64,000 bases of DNA from Bacillus sp. BA3 (GCA_002835675.1 PIZR01000012.1:1-64000), one strand, 5' to 3'. Numbered from the stretch's first letter, positions 16,008-25,280 are shown. Notes: a model not told the origin generated them from the letters alone. Translations and numbers: made by a program.

Positions 16008-17415
16008 GAAGGAACTCAAAGAAGCAATAGAACAAATAGCTGTACCGAAAGAAAAAGTATTTAGTGCCATTTCCAAAGGGATAAACAAGGAAGGTAATAG
16101 TGGAAAGGCAAAGAAAAAAAAGGTTCTTGCAGGTGTGGCGACTGCTGCTGCTCTTCTTGGAATCACCGTAGCCTCAGGATTTGTTAATCCTACAATGAAT
16201 AGAGTATTAGCTAATACCCCTTTAATAGGCGGGATTTTTCAAGAATTTAATGATTCAACAGGCGTGGAATTAGCTAACCAGGATGCAGTTACAGAATTAA
16301 ACCAATCAATTACAAAAAATGGGGTAACTGTAAGACTGACCAGCGCTTACTTTGATGGCAATGTAGTATCAATTACAGGATTTGTAGATGAAGATGTTGA
16401 AAAGGGGCATAACGAAAAAGGAGAAGTAAGCTTTGATGTAAACTTTGAACACAATAAAGGGGATCATGACCCTTGGTTAAATGGAAAGTCAAATGACATT
16501 AAGAAAGTGGAAAATGGATATAACTTTCAATGGAAAATGGTATATCCTTATAAATCATTTAAGGAGAATTCTACTCTTCCCATAACGATTCATAATATCA
16601 ACGGGATAAAAGGTGAATGGAATTTTGATATTCCAATTCAACAAGAAAAAAATCGTACATTAGCTATTAATCAAGAGCAAGGATACCCGGACGATGAGGT
16701 CAAAATTCGTATTAAAGAGATTCTTACCGCAAAAGCGTCATCTTCGCTTGTTTATGAGACCGTGGAGAAATACAAGGGTGATGACATTATTATATTAAAA
16801 GCTGTTGATGATAAAGGAAATGTGTATAGGTTTGGAAACCAAACAGTTCTCGAGGATTCTGAACAAAAAGATGGATATCATAGTACCGTTCGGACAGAGA
16901 TGACCAAGCTGAATTCTACTATTACTTCCCTTACTTTTAATCCGCAGATAAATATCGCAGATCCAAAAGTAAAACAGCTTTTGAATATTAAATCTTTCAC
17001 CTTAAAAAGCACACGGTTCAATTTAGGCCTGCAGGTAAATGATGTTACTCAAAAAGGTGAGAAATTGGTAATAGATTATCAACTTACAGGGCTTCCGAAG
17101 AATTTGAGTAAAGGTAAACTTGAAATAATTAACCATAATTTGAAATACCTTTTCTGGTTGGTTGATAAGGAATATTTAACTAAGATCGACCCGGAAAATC
17201 CATGGCCTCCTAAAAACCACGGTATTCCCTTTAATAAAGTAAAAATGATTGATAAGGAAACAGCACACTTCCAATCTACCTTTGACTTAAACGGAGAAGA
17301 AAGGATTGAGAATTTTAAGCTGGAAAATACAATGTTGCTATTTGATTTTTCAAGCTTGGTCCCAGCTAAGGAATTAAAACCATTTACTGTTGTACTTTCA
17401 GTGGGGAATGAATAA
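16000..17415 (+). CDS. DUF4179-type membrane anti-sigma factor
   Basis: The start at ATG 16000 follows a GAGGAGGAGG site and overlaps the sigma gene, indicating translational coupling. The product is about 471 residues. The N-terminal 40 residues should bind the sigma factor in the cytoplasm; a single membrane helix lies around residues 42-60 ([20 protein letters not shown]). The external part contains a DUF4179 domain ([35 protein letters not shown]) and a further beta-rich region. Proteins of this architecture next to ECF genes sequester the sigma factor until envelope stress triggers release. Confidence 0.88.
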   Translation: MDKKELKEAIEQIAVPKEKVFSAISKGINKEGNSGKAKKKKVLAGVATAAALLGITVASGFVNPTMNRVLANTPLIGGIFQEFNDSTGVELANQDAVTELNQSITKNGVTVRLTSAYFDGNVVSITGFVDEDVEKGHNEKGEVSFDVNFEHNKGDHDPWLNGKSNDIKKVENGYNFQWKMVYPYKSFKENSTLPITIHNINGIKGEWNFDIPIQQEKNRTLAINQEQGYPDDEVKIRIKEILTAKASSSLVYETVEKYKGDDIIILKAVDDKGNVYRFGNQTVLEDSEQKDGYHSTVRTEMTKLNSTITSLTFNPQINIADPKVKQLLNIKSFTLKSTRFNLGLQVNDVTQKGEKLVIDYQLTGLPKNLSKGKLEIINHNLKYLFWLVDKEYLTKIDPENPWPPKNHGIPFNKVKMIDKETAHFQSTFDLNGEERIENFKLENTMLLFDFSSLVPAKELKPFTVVLSVGNE

Positions 17416-17494
17416 ACAATTAAAGTAGCTCATTTTAGGGACCATATAGTTGACGAGTGGAATGCTACTAGTGCATTGAATAATTAGTAATATC

Positions 17495-17531
17495 GGGGCG
17501 ATGACTTATATAAGTCACCGTCTTTTTTTAT
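17495..17531 (+). terminator. Terminator of the sigma/anti-sigma operon
   Basis: The stem includes TGACTTA / TAAGTCA with outer GGCGA / CCGTC pairs, followed by TTTTTTTATT. Confidence 0.75.
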
Positions 17532-17540
17532 TAGTTAGAA

Positions 17541-17640
17541 GTCTGTGAAATATTGTACTTAAACTATAGGGTGCTTTAGTTCATTAACAGGGGTTGTTTC
17601 GGCAGCCTTTTTCTTATGGCACTAACGGGGCAGGTTAGTT
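17541..17640 (+). repeat. Interspersed hairpin element, copy 7 (second central-stem type)
   Basis: Left flank GTGAAATATTGTACTTAAAC, then a different central hairpin (GGTTG / CAGCC around TTTCGG, with TTTTTC tail) and an intact right hairpin ACTAAC / GTTAGT around GGGGCAG. Confidence 0.75.
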
Positions 17641-17730
17641 CTATAATATGTATAATATTGGATATAAATATTTAGAGGGGGATTATTATGTTAAAATTAG
17701 GTAACTAACAATATAAAAAGGAGTGATCTT

Positions 17731-18021
17731 ATGGAACGTAGGAAATACACTCGCTTATCTTTTTTCTGTTTAGTTCTTTGTATCATTGCATTCATCGCTT
17801 TATTAGTCATCGGTACATTAGGAAATGGCAGTGTTTTAGGTCCATTGTTCGCTTGGATTGCGATGTTATCCCCCATATTCGGAATAATCCTAGCGATCCT
17901 AGGAGAAAAAGGTAATATGAAGTTGGTAGCCATTACTGGAAATATAGCCGTTTTATGTACGATATCTTTGTTCGTTGGTGCTATGAGTTTTTATGATGTT
18001 TTAGATAGAATACTTGCTTAA
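17731..18021 (+). CDS. Small membrane protein of unknown function
   Basis: A 96-residue protein starting at ATG after AAAAGGAGTG. Three hydrophobic helices are predicted (about residues 9-28, 34-55 and 62-84) with a short basic start (MERRKYTR). No family recognised with confidence. A 6-codon ORF with a GAGGGGG site (17688-17708) lies just upstream and may be a leader or chance. A terminator follows. Confidence 0.7.
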   Translation: MERRKYTRLSFFCLVLCIIAFIALLVIGTLGNGSVLGPLFAWIAMLSPIFGIILAILGEKGNMKLVAITGNIAVLCTISLFVGAMSFYDVLDRILA

Positions 18022-18033
18022 AATAAAGAAAAG

Positions 18034-18060
18034 TACCCCATTTTAAGGGGTATTTTTCTT
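18034..18060 (+). terminator. Terminator of the small membrane protein gene
   Basis: TACCCC / GGGGTA around ATTTTAA followed by TTTTTCTTTTCTT. Confidence 0.8.
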
Positions 18061-18065
18061 TTCTT

Positions 18066-18181
18066 ACAGTTTGTGTCAACTCTGCGATAAGTCTTAAAGA
18101 ACTAACAGGTGCTTTAGCTGAAGATCGGAGCTGTCTTTAAGGCAGCTTTTCTTTATGGAACTATCGGGGCAGTTTAGTTGT
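18066..18181 (+). repeat. Interspersed hairpin element, copy 8 (with long left flank)
   Basis: AGTTTGTGTCAACTCTGCGA flank, left module AACTAACAGGTGCTTTAGCT, central AGCTGTC / GGCAGCT with TTTTC tail, right module AACTATCGGGGCAGTTTAGTT. It lies between convergent genes. Confidence 0.8.
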
Positions 18182-18224
18182 ATAAGAAATTTCTATAAGT
18201 CCTAATTTATCTATTTTTCCTGTT

Positions 18225-19697
18225 TTATTTTGGCAAGTCATTCACTTCATATGCAACCCGTATTCCAGATTCAATCGCCCCTTGCATCCAAGCGTGGGTA
18301 AGCGAAGTATGTTCACCGGCAAAGTGCACTCTTCCTTCAGGTATAGGGATATAAGGATACAACTCGGTTTCCTGGCTCGGTTCAAAAGCAGTGAAAGCTC
18401 CAGAAGAATATTCATTATCGACCCAACTAAAGGAAGTTCCTGACACAAACTCAGAATAGACTTGGTCTCCGTAAATTTCAGCTAAGTTCTTTAAAGCATA
18501 TTGAATGCGTTTTTCGTTGGATAGACCGTTCCATGATAAAGCCTCATCTGCCCATGTATAGCTTGCCAAAACCACAGCAGGTCCTTTTGTACCAATCCCC
18601 TGACTGGGGTAATAAGTGAATCGAATCGGAAGGTCAGTTATGGATTTACCACCATATTGATGGTGCCTTTCCCAAAACCTGCTTTTAAACTCGATTCCGA
18701 TCTTTGTTGCGCTCATATAGTTTAGTTCACGAATCGCTCGCCGTTTATAATAGGAAAAAGAATGGTATGGTTCAACTTTCACAAATCGTAACACTGAAAA
18801 GGGGATGGTTATGATGGCAAGATCACCAGTTATGGTGGAATCCTCTAAGGTGTGCTGATGGGTGGAATGGATGGTTACTCTGTTGTTATGTTGGAGAATT
18901 TTCATCATCCTTTGATTGAACATAATAACTTCTTTTAATTGCGGGAGAAATGCCCTTGGCAGCAGATCCATACCGCCGGTTATCTCATAGAAACGATTTG
19001 CTCCGAAGGACGCCTCTTCTCGCAAAACTTCAATAAATGACATCCCCATATATGCTTCTAAGTCAAGGAGTACACCAATCATATCAACCGCGCCATCTGA
19101 AAAAGTCGTTCCATATTGATAATGGTAATAGTTTAAGAAAGTACCTAGTGAGTAGTTTTTAAATTCTTTTTCTACGAGATACCAATTTTTCGTTGGGTCT
19201 TGTTTAATAAAATCGAGAATTGGCTGTGTAGCTAATTTCACCAGCTCCTGTGCGCTTTTACCTCTTTCATTTGGGGCAACGGGAAAGTTTAGAATACCAG
19301 GAGAACGTTCAAAAATGTTAAGACGTGTTTTGATTCCATTGAGATAAAGAATATCCATTGGAGTTCGGTTAATAAAAGGGTTTACGGTTAGCCCCCATTT
19401 TTTTATATACTCTAAGGTCAAAAAATGAACATCAGGAATACGCATTGGGCCTGGGTTAAAATAAAGCCCATTGCTAAAGGGGGAGCGTATGGTATAGGCA
19501 CGTCCGCCTACCCTGTTGTTTGCTTCAAGGATTGTGACGTTGTGCCCTGCCTCCTTCAATAGAGAAGCAGCAACCAGTCCTGCTAGTCCTGCGCCAACAA
19601 TAGTAATATGTTTGGGAACTTGTGACTTTTTAAGACCATTTCTAATAATGCTGATCATTTGTTGAGTCGTTAATTGATTATTTGTGTTATTAGGCAT
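18225..19697 (-). CDS. Flavin monoamine / L-amino acid oxidase family protein
   Basis: This 490-residue flavoprotein starts with a Rossmann motif ([18 protein letters not shown]) and the family's [12 protein letters not shown] doublet-glycine segment. The C-terminal FAD contact [20 protein letters not shown] is fully conserved. This set defines the amine oxidase superfamily, which oxidises amines or L-amino acids to imino products with release of hydrogen peroxide. The length and the [18 protein letters not shown] region resemble the Bacillus YobN-type L-amino acid oxidases. No signal peptide is seen, so it should be cytoplasmic. Its stop faces a hairpin element, not a dedicated terminator. 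Confidence 0.85.
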   Translation of the reverse strand: MPNNTNNQLTTQQMISIIRNGLKKSQVPKHITIVGAGLAGLVAASLLKEAGHNVTILEANNRVGGRAYTIRSPFSNGLYFNPGPMRIPDVHFLTLEYIKKWGLTVNPFINRTPMDILYLNGIKTRLNIFERSPGILNFPVAPNERGKSAQELVKLATQPILDFIKQDPTKNWYLVEKEFKNYSLGTFLNYYHYQYGTTFSDGAVDMIGVLLDLEAYMGMSFIEVLREEASFGANRFYEITGGMDLLPRAFLPQLKEVIMFNQRMMKILQHNNRVTIHSTHQHTLEDSTITGDLAIITIPFSVLRFVKVEPYHSFSYYKRRAIRELNYMSATKIGIEFKSRFWERHHQYGGKSITDLPIRFTYYPSQGIGTKGPAVVLASYTWADEALSWNGLSNEKRIQYALKNLAEIYGDQVYSEFVSGTSFSWVDNEYSSGAFTAFEPSQETELYPYIPIPEGRVHFAGEHTSLTHAWMQGAIESGIRVAYEVNDLPK

Positions 19698-19854
19698 CTC
19701 TTTACCCCTAGTGAAATAGATTTATTACATTGTATTCCCTTGTATAGATGCCTATGTGTTCTTTTATGGATAAAAAAAGTATGTAGTTTAACAGATAAAG
19801 AGATAAAGTCTGCTTTTGTGAAAAACTCCTAACAAGGAACAAAGAGACAGGTAA

Positions 19855-19983
19855 CAGCTTATTCGGGCTATCTTTGTACAGTATTTTGATAATTTCCCTA
19901 AAGATTTACAAAGATATTTATCGAAGATTGGATTTGATCTTTTAGAGGAGAAAAAAGCAAGAGAATTATGTAGGTTAAAGTGA
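19855..19983 (+). pseudogene. C-terminal gene fragment without a start
   Basis: An open frame of 42 codons ends at TGA 19981-19983 and reads protein-like text such as FDNFPKDLQRYLSKIGFDLL and EEKKARELCRLK. No start codon or ribosome site precedes it. It appears to be the tail of a lost gene, 20 bp upstream of hairpin element copy 9. Family not recognised. Confidence 0.35.
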
Positions 19984-20003
19984 TGAACTTTTAACCCGTT
20001 CTT

Positions 20004-20094
20004 GTTGAACTAACAGGTGCGTTAGCTGAAGATCGGAGCTGTCTTTAAGGCAGCTTTTTCTTAATGAACTAAAGGGGCAGGATAGTTCAACAAG
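20004..20094 (+). repeat. Interspersed hairpin element, copy 9
   Basis: Left hairpin CTAAC / GTTAG around AGGTGC, central AGCTGTC / GGCAGCT with TTTTTC tail, right module AACTAAAGGGGCAGGATAGTT. Both neighbouring intact genes are on the minus strand, yet the element keeps the plus orientation. Confidence 0.82.
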
Positions 20095-20219
20095 AGATTC
20101 CATAAAACCTCATTAGGTTAAAGTAAACTAACATTCTGGAAACCCTTATAAATTAATATAAAGATTTTTTCTATCCATAAGATGTTTTGTTTTATATAAG
20201 TTACCTTCCTATATGAATA

Positions 20220-20254
20220 AAGGCAGCTTTCAATTTCTTGCTGAAAGCTGCCTT
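20220..20254 (-). terminator. Terminator downstream of the MFS gene
   Basis: A perfect 13-bp stem, AAGGCAGCTTTCA / TGAAAGCTGCCTT, lies about 90 bp past the MFS stop and is followed on the minus strand by TTATTC. Confidence 0.65.
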
Positions 20255-20345
20255 GTTAATTAGATTAATTGTAATTTACTTTATAGGGATATATCTACAT
20301 TAGTCTAACTATTCAAGAAATAAAGTATTAATAAAAACTTTTCTA

Positions 20346-21656
20346 TCATAGCTCTTTGTTTGGACTTTTCCGAGACCAAACAACTACAGGAATAAGCACT
20401 AGTGACAGAATGGCACCAGCAAGTGATAATGCTGCAAAACTAGAATGAGCGACTACCATTCCTGATACCCCACCACCAGCTGCTCCTGACAGTGCAAATA
20501 GGACATCGACTGATCCTTGTGTTTTTGCACGCACAGATGGGTGTGTTGAATCTATAATGAGAGCAGTCCCACTTATTAAACCAAAGTTCCAGCCCAAACC
20601 TAGTAGTACCAACGCCAGGGTAAGCAGTGGCATTGAACCTACCGGTGCAAAAGCTGCCACCAATCCAGAGGCTAGGAGTGTAGCACCAGAAGCAACAGCC
20701 ATAGTAATACGGCCAAGTTTATCTACCAGTATACCTGTCAATGGTGAAGGAAGGTACATAGCTGCTATATGGAAACCTATAACTAATCCTACTTCACCCA
20801 AACCATGACCATGATGTCCCATATGAATTGGTGTCATTGTCATAATGGCTGCCATGACAAATTGAGTCAAAATCATAATTACAGCCCCTACAACAACACC
20901 CTTTTTGTTTATGGTAGCATTCTTTAAATTTGTCCCTGTCTTTGCGGTATAGTCTTTTTTCTTAGCATTCGCAATAGCTGTAGACACAACCAAAGGGTCT
21001 GGACGAAGAAAAATTAAGATAAATAATCCGGCAATAATAAAAGCAGCTGCTGACAAGATAAAGGGGCCAGCCAAGGTTGGAAAACCAATTGAATCCGCAA
21101 ATTCTCCCATTCTATTGACCAAGTTAGGACCAACTACAGCACCCAAGGTAGTGGAAACCATGGCCATGCTTGCAGCAGTTGCCCTTTGTTTATCTGTTGC
21201 AAGGTCTGTCCCTGCATATCGCGCTTGTAGATTAGACGCCGTACCAGCTCCATAAATAAAAAGAGAAATAAATAAAAGTGGGATGCTGTTGGTTAAAGCT
21301 GCAATTATAACACCAATAGCACCTACCCCACCTGCAAGGAAACCACCTGCAAGTCCTGCTCTGCGGCCAAAACGTTGCGAAGACCGGCCTATAAACAGGG
21401 CAGCTCCTGCAGAACCTAAAGTAAATAGGGCAGTTGGAATTCCTGCCGCATTTTCAGTCCCTAGCATGTCTTGTGCAAGAAGCGCTCCTACTGTTATACC
21501 GGCTCCAAGTCCTGCTCCCCCAAAGATTTGTGAAAGAATCAAAATTCTTAATGTTTTTTTATAAAGCTGTATTTGTCTTTCTGGTGAATCAATATATTCT
21601 TGCAACCATATAGGCTGGTGTGTTGAGGCATTTGTATCTTTTGCTGACATTGTCAT
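20346..21656 (-). CDS. MFS transporter, probable drug/multi-substrate efflux
   Basis: This 436-residue protein has twelve predicted helices and the MFS loop 2-3 signature as GRSSQRFGRRAGLAGGF, repeated in weaker form as GILVDKLGRITMAV in the second half. The ALGAVVGPNLV segment resembles motif C of proton antiporters, which favours export. Substrate unknown. ATG at 21656 follows GGAGGTAAAGTTC. It is monocistronic between its own terminator and the terminator of the upstream metallo-hydrolase gene. Confidence 0.85.
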   Translation of the reverse strand: MTMSAKDTNASTHQPIWLQEYIDSPERQIQLYKKTLRILILSQIFGGAGLGAGITVGALLAQDMLGTENAAGIPTALFTLGSAGAALFIGRSSQRFGRRAGLAGGFLAGGVGAIGVIIAALTNSIPLLFISLFIYGAGTASNLQARYAGTDLATDKQRATAASMAMVSTTLGAVVGPNLVNRMGEFADSIGFPTLAGPFILSAAAFIIAGLFILIFLRPDPLVVSTAIANAKKKDYTAKTGTNLKNATINKKGVVVGAVIMILTQFVMAAIMTMTPIHMGHHGHGLGEVGLVIGFHIAAMYLPSPLTGILVDKLGRITMAVASGATLLASGLVAAFAPVGSMPLLTLALVLLGLGWNFGLISGTALIIDSTHPSVRAKTQGSVDVLFALSGAAGGGVSGMVVAHSSFAALSLAGAILSLVLIPVVVWSRKSPNKEL

Positions 21657-21739
21657 GAACTTTACCTCCTAACGAAATATCCTTGTAGCTTTTCATGTTT
21701 GGATGTCATCCTTGGAACATTTCATATCGTCATTAGAAA

Positions 21740-21775
21740 AAGCTCATAATTAAATTTCGATAATTATGAGCTTCT
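21740..21775 (-). terminator. Terminator of the metallo-hydrolase gene
   Basis: A perfect 13-bp stem AAGCTCATAATTA / TAATTATGAGCTT; on the minus strand it is followed by TTTCTAATG. Confidence 0.8.
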
Positions 21776-21826
21776 TTTATTTCTTATTTTTAAATAGGAA
21801 CGTGACACTATTTGTCGGTGTTCATA

Positions 21827-22591
21827 TTAAAATTTGTAGGATTCACCATCTTCTGGTACTAACATATTACTTGAGAATCCTTTTTCATTACTAAAGTTTT
21901 TTAATTCTTCTCTAGATAGTGTCCAATGGTTAACAGCTTCCATATGAACAGAAATAACCTTAGCATTAGGAGCCGCCTTGTGTACTTCATAGATGTCTTC
22001 TTTTCCCATAATGAGAGAACCATATTCTATCAATTGATTATCTCCGCCATTGACAACAATAATATCTGGTTTATGGGTATCCAATTCTTCCTGTACACCT
22101 TCATACCAGACTGTATCACCAGCTACGTACAATGTTTTTTCACTTGGATGTTTAAAGACAACGCCACATACTTCCCCCATACGCTTTAATAGTTCTTCTC
22201 CTCTTCCATGCTCGCCTCTTGTTTTAACTAATTGGATGCCTTCAAAGACAGTGTCCTTTGTTAATACCTCTACATTCTGGAACCCGGTATTTTGGACTTC
22301 CTTTGCATCTTCTTCATTTTGAACGAACATTTTAATATCTTTTGGTAATAGTCTTTGCGCTGCCTCGTCAAAATGGTCTAAATGTAAATGAGTCACAATG
22401 ACTGCATCAACTCCACTAATAATATCGTCAGCAGAGGTTGGTAAACTCACTGAAGGATTGTTTTGATCTTGCCTAATCGTACCAGGGAAAGACGGGTACG
22501 TACCTTTCTCTGCTAACATAGGATCAATTAAAAACTTTTTATTTGCATATTCTACAACTATCGTTGCATTTCGAATTTGTGTAATCTTCAT
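21827..22591 (-). CDS. MBL-fold metal-dependent hydrolase (UlaG/YtkL-like)
   Basis: ATG 22591, after GGGAGTTGTAAAG, gives 254 residues. The metallo-beta-lactamase metal motif is clear as VTHLHLDHFD, with an upstream strand-rich start (ITQIRNATIVVEYANKKFLI) and LYVAGDTVWY later, whose Asp bridges the metals. The compact form without extra domains is like the L-ascorbate-6-P lactonase / YtkL type. Substrate cannot be inferred. It is divergent from a Lrp-type regulator gene, 134 bp apart, which may control it. Confidence 0.85.
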   Translation of the reverse strand: MKITQIRNATIVVEYANKKFLIDPMLAEKGTYPSFPGTIRQDQNNPSVSLPTSADDIISGVDAVIVTHLHLDHFDEAAQRLLPKDIKMFVQNEEDAKEVQNTGFQNVEVLTKDTVFEGIQLVKTRGEHGRGEELLKRMGEVCGVVFKHPSEKTLYVAGDTVWYEGVQEELDTHKPDIIVVNGGDNQLIEYGSLIMGKEDIYEVHKAAPNAKVISVHMEAVNHWTLSREELKNFSNEKGFSSNMLVPEDGESYKF

Positions 22592-22725
22592 CTTTACAAC
22601 TCCCTTTCTTTTCATGTGTGTTTCCTAACAGTGTTAAGTGTATAATATGAGCAGCATTCAAATACACAGATAAAATAAAGTGTTTTAGGCGTTTGACTTT
22701 ATTATTGAAAGGAGTTGACGTTCAG

Positions 22726-23133
22726 ATGGATCAAACAGATAAGCGAATTATAGAGGAGTTATGTAGCAATAGCCGGATTACGATGAAAGAATTAGGGGAG
22801 AGAGTTCACTTAACAGGACCAGCAGCCGCAGCTAGAGTGGAGAAATTAGAGGACAATGGGGTTATTGAGGGTTATAGCATTAAAGTAAATCAAGCGAAAT
22901 TAGGGTGCTTTACGTATGCCTTTATCAATATCTATATAGAAGGTACACACCATCAACCTTATCTCTCTTTTATCCGAACAAAGGAGGGGTATGTCATCAA
23001 TAATTATAAAATCAGTGGAGATAGCTGTTATCTTTTGGAGTGCAGGTTTCCAAGTAATGAAGCGTTAAATCAATTTTTATTAGAGTTAAACAAGTATGCA
23101 AACTATAAATTATCGATCGTTATAAGTAAGTAG
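22726..23133 (+). CDS. Lrp/AsnC family transcriptional regulator
   Basis: The product of 135 residues begins with an AsnC-type helix-turn-helix: MDQTDKRIIEELCSNSRITM, then KELGERVHLTGPAAAARVEK. The C-terminal half has the alpha/beta RAM fold that senses amino acids (LGCFTYAFINIYIEG, then NYKISGDSCYLLECRFPS). I chose ATG 22726, preceded by AAAGGAGTTGACG, because the HTH begins right there. Divergent placement suggests control of the metallo-hydrolase gene. Confidence 0.9.
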   Translation: MDQTDKRIIEELCSNSRITMKELGERVHLTGPAAAARVEKLEDNGVIEGYSIKVNQAKLGCFTYAFINIYIEGTHHQPYLSFIRTKEGYVINNYKISGDSCYLLECRFPSNEALNQFLLELNKYANYKLSIVISK

Positions 23134-23170
23134 GGCATGAATAAAAATGGATATTTGTGAATAGTCACAT

Positions 23171-23240
23171 TTAAACTATAGGGGGCTTGAATTGAACAAC
23201 GAAGGTAGCTGCGGCACCTCTTTTTCTTATTCAAAAGTTA
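23171..23240 (+). repeat. Interspersed hairpin element, copy 10a (second type, divergent)
   Basis: AAACTATAGGGGGCTTGAATT followed by a GGTAGCTGCGGCACC central stem and TCTTTTTCTT. The right module is lost. It lies directly before copy 10b. Confidence 0.55.
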
Positions 23241-23345
23241 GTTTGTGAAGGATTGTACTTAAACTAACGGGTGCGTTAGCTGAAGATCGGAGCTGTCTTT
23301 AAGGCAGCTCTTTTCTTATGGAACTAAAGGGGCAGTTTAGTTGAA
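23241..23345 (+). repeat. Interspersed hairpin element, copy 10b (complete, covarying right stem)
   Basis: Left hairpin CTAAC / GTTAG around GGGTGC, central AGCTGTC / GGCAGCT with TCTTTTC tail, and a perfect right hairpin AACTAAA / TTTAGTT around GGGGCAG (23322-23342). Compared with copy 3 both sides of the closing pair changed (C-G to A-T). Confidence 0.88.
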
Positions 23346-23393
23346 AAAGGAATATTAATTCTATTGGGTTATGGAAAGAACAAAATATAATAA

Positions 23394-23421
23394 AAAACTC
23401 GCCAAAAACTGAACGAGTTTT
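23394..23421 (-). terminator. Terminator of the two-gene spore-surface-like operon
   Basis: AAAACTCG / CGAGTTTT with a 12-nt loop; on the minus strand it is followed by a T-rich TTATTATATTTTG stretch. Confidence 0.7.
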
Positions 23422-23460
23422 AAATACCTATTTTTATTGCTGGTTGAAATAATAATGCGC

Positions 23461-23952
23461 TCAACATAAAACGATTATACGATAGGGTGTGGTTTGAGCA
23501 GGGATACTTCTTGTGGCAGGTCCATAGAAAACAATTAAATCTCGGTTCGCTGGATATCTTGAAAAGAGTTGCCCATTTGTTAGTAATATTTGGGTATAGG
23601 GAGATAATTTTAATTGTAATTGTCCATCACTACTCACCAATTGGTTATTAAAATAATCAACTTTTACATTCTGATTTGGGTTATCTTTTACCATGACAAG
23701 CGCTTGATATTGTGGAGGATAAATAAGAATAGCAGGTAAATCTCCATCATAATATCCTGTCACGCGATCTCCTACTATGACCATTTCATGGTCAACGAAG
23801 TAAGTTGAGGGTGAAACCACGAAATTTACTATTGAACCCAACTCATTTTCTATTGTAAATAATTTATAACAACCTTCTCTTTCACCATTTTGACCTGTAA
23901 AAAAATCACTAATCACCGTGACAGTTCCATGAAATGAATAAAAAGTTGTCAT
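23461..23952 (-). CDS. Hypothetical protein, possible spore-surface protein
   Basis: A 163-residue protein starting after GGAGGTATTGT. It is beta-strand rich with no signal peptide or membrane helix. Motifs include YSFHGTVTVISDFFTG, FVVSPSTYFVDHEMVIVGDR and GYYDGDLPAILIYPPQYQAL. I have seen similar proteins in Bacillus next to the small aromatic protein encoded upstream, with no assigned function. It likely forms an operon with that gene (75-bp gap). Confidence 0.65.
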   Translation of the reverse strand: MTTFYSFHGTVTVISDFFTGQNGEREGCYKLFTIENELGSIVNFVVSPSTYFVDHEMVIVGDRVTGYYDGDLPAILIYPPQYQALVMVKDNPNQNVKVDYFNNQLVSSDGQLQLKLSPYTQILLTNGQLFSRYPANRDLIVFYGPATRSIPAQTTPYRIIVLC

Positions 23953-24027
23953 ACAATACCTCCAAAATTAAAAGATAGGGGCGATTTTTTATTTTGAGAC
24001 TATTCGAGATAAGGCTTTTTTAGGATT

Positions 24028-24303
24028 TTAGTATAATGTAGGGATAGGAGGACAGGTAACAGCATCTATAAGTCTTGGGTCAATACCGTAGAATTGCCAG
24101 AAAGCACCGTTCCATCTATATCCAGATACTTCTCCATATTCCACACGAGTAGGGTAAAACCAAAATTGTCTGCCATTTATAAGCCATACATAAGTGTTTT
24201 GATATAGACAGTCGACGATATAGGACACAGAAGGTTTTGGTGGAATGAATGTTGGAGGAGGGGATTGTGGACTCATTGTCCCCTGGCGTGGGAAATATCT
24301 CAT
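24028..24303 (-). CDS. Small aromatic-rich protein conserved in Bacillus
   Basis: A 91-residue protein beginning after AAAAGGAGTGAAATCAC. The N-terminus is proline-rich (PQSPPPTFIPPKPSVS). The rest has a recurrent Bacillus pattern: VDCLYQNTYVWLINGRQFWF, then EYGEVSGYRWNGAFW and GIDPRLIDAVTCPP. Such proteins are common in spore formers and sometimes carry meaningless names; a spore-surface role is my guess. It is the first gene of a minus-strand pair. Confidence 0.7.
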   Translation of the reverse strand: MRYFPRQGTMSPQSPPPTFIPPKPSVSYIVDCLYQNTYVWLINGRQFWFYPTRVEYGEVSGYRWNGAFWQFYGIDPRLIDAVTCPPIPTLY

Positions 24304-24327
24304 GTGATTTCACTCCTTTTAGTTAGG

Positions 24328-24350
24328 TTCTCAACATTATATGTTGAGAA
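24328..24350 (-). promoter_or_regulatory. Palindrome overlapping a TATAAT box upstream of the aromatic protein gene
   Basis: TTCTCAACAT / ATGTTGAGAA is a perfect 10-bp inverted repeat with a 3-bp centre, 25 bp upstream of the start codon. On the minus strand its centre reads CATATAATG, containing TATAAT, so a bound protein would block the promoter. The reading as an operator is inference. Confidence 0.45.
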
Positions 24351-24383
24351 GAAGTAAAAGGATTATTTAACGCGAAAACCAAA

Positions 24384-24488
24384 GATTGTGAAGTAATGTA
24401 CTTAAACTAACGGGTGCTTTAGTTCATTAACAGGGGTTGTTTCGGCTGCCTTTTTCTTATGGAACTAACGGGGCAGGTTAGTTCAAGA
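24384..24488 (+). repeat. Interspersed hairpin element, copy 11 (second type)
   Basis: Left flank TTGTGAAGTAATGTACTTAA, left module AACTAACGGGTGCTTTAG, central GGTTG-type stem with TTTTTC tail, and a perfect right hairpin AACTAAC / GTTAGTT around GGGGCAG (24463-24483). Confidence 0.8.
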
Positions 24489-24603
24489 AGGTATTAGTAA
24501 ATCTTTTGACGAAAATATAAAGAGCTTAGTAAGAAGCGCTTAAAATACCATTTAATAATAAACAGGAAAAAACTAACTGCTAAAAACTTTAGGGGGGGAA
24601 ATA

Positions 24604-25161
24604 TTGAAACAAACATTACTGATAATCGATGCTCAACAGGAATTAATAGAAGGTAATAAAGAAGAACAAGGAGTCTTTGAGAAAGAAAAAATCGTTAATA
24701 ACATTAATACTGTAATTGAAAAAGCGATAAATGAAAGTATCCCCGTTGTTTTTATAAGAGATTTAGATGTTTCAAATGGAGAAGGACCTGGATTCCAGAT
24801 ACACAGGGATATTAAAATACCATCAACTGCTATCATATTTGATAAAGCTGCCACAAATTCATTTTATGGAACTCCATTACACGAACATTTAAGTAAAAAC
24901 AATGTAGACCATATTGTAATAATGGGATGTAAGACGGAACATTGTATTGATTCAGCTGTTAGAACAGCAACAATCAATCATTTTGATGTAACATTAGTTG
25001 GTGATGGACATTCCACTTCTGACTCCAAAAACTTATCTGCAAAACAAATAATCCTTCATCACAATGAAACCCTTCACGGTCACTATAATGTAGACAATTT
25101 TTCACTTGTTAGAAATTCTAATGAAGAACTGTTTAAACCTATTCACAATAATTACCGATAA
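24604..25161 (+). CDS. Isochorismatase-family cysteine hydrolase
   Basis: A 185-residue enzyme starting at TTG after GGGGGG. The catalytic triad of the family is visible: D9 in LLIIDAQQEL, K81 in FDKAATNSFYG, and C114 in MGCKTEHCIDSAV. This fold covers nicotinamidases, isochorismatases and N-carbamoyl amidases; the length and GFQIHRDI stretch fit the small cysteine hydrolase branch, but the substrate is unknown. It is monocistronic and is followed directly by hairpin element copy 12, which may end its transcript. Confidence 0.85.
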   Translation: MKQTLLIIDAQQELIEGNKEEQGVFEKEKIVNNINTVIEKAINESIPVVFIRDLDVSNGEGPGFQIHRDIKIPSTAIIFDKAATNSFYGTPLHEHLSKNNVDHIVIMGCKTEHCIDSAVRTATINHFDVTLVGDGHSTSDSKNLSAKQIILHHNETLHGHYNVDNFSLVRNSNEELFKPIHNNYR

Positions 25162-25170
25162 TAATCATCT

Positions 25171-25249
25171 TCAATTAACGAATGCGTTAGCCGAAGATCG
25201 GAGCTGTCTTTAAGGCAGCTTTTTTTTATGCAACTAAAGGGGGAGGTAA
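25171..25249 (+). repeat. Interspersed hairpin element, copy 12
   Basis: AATTAACGAATGCGTTAGCC left module (AACG / CGTT pairing), central AGCTGTC / GGCAGCT with eight T residues, degenerate right module CAACTAAAGGGGGAGG. Confidence 0.75.
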
Positions 25250-25280
25250 TCACATATATAACGAGGTTTGGTAAAATTAA

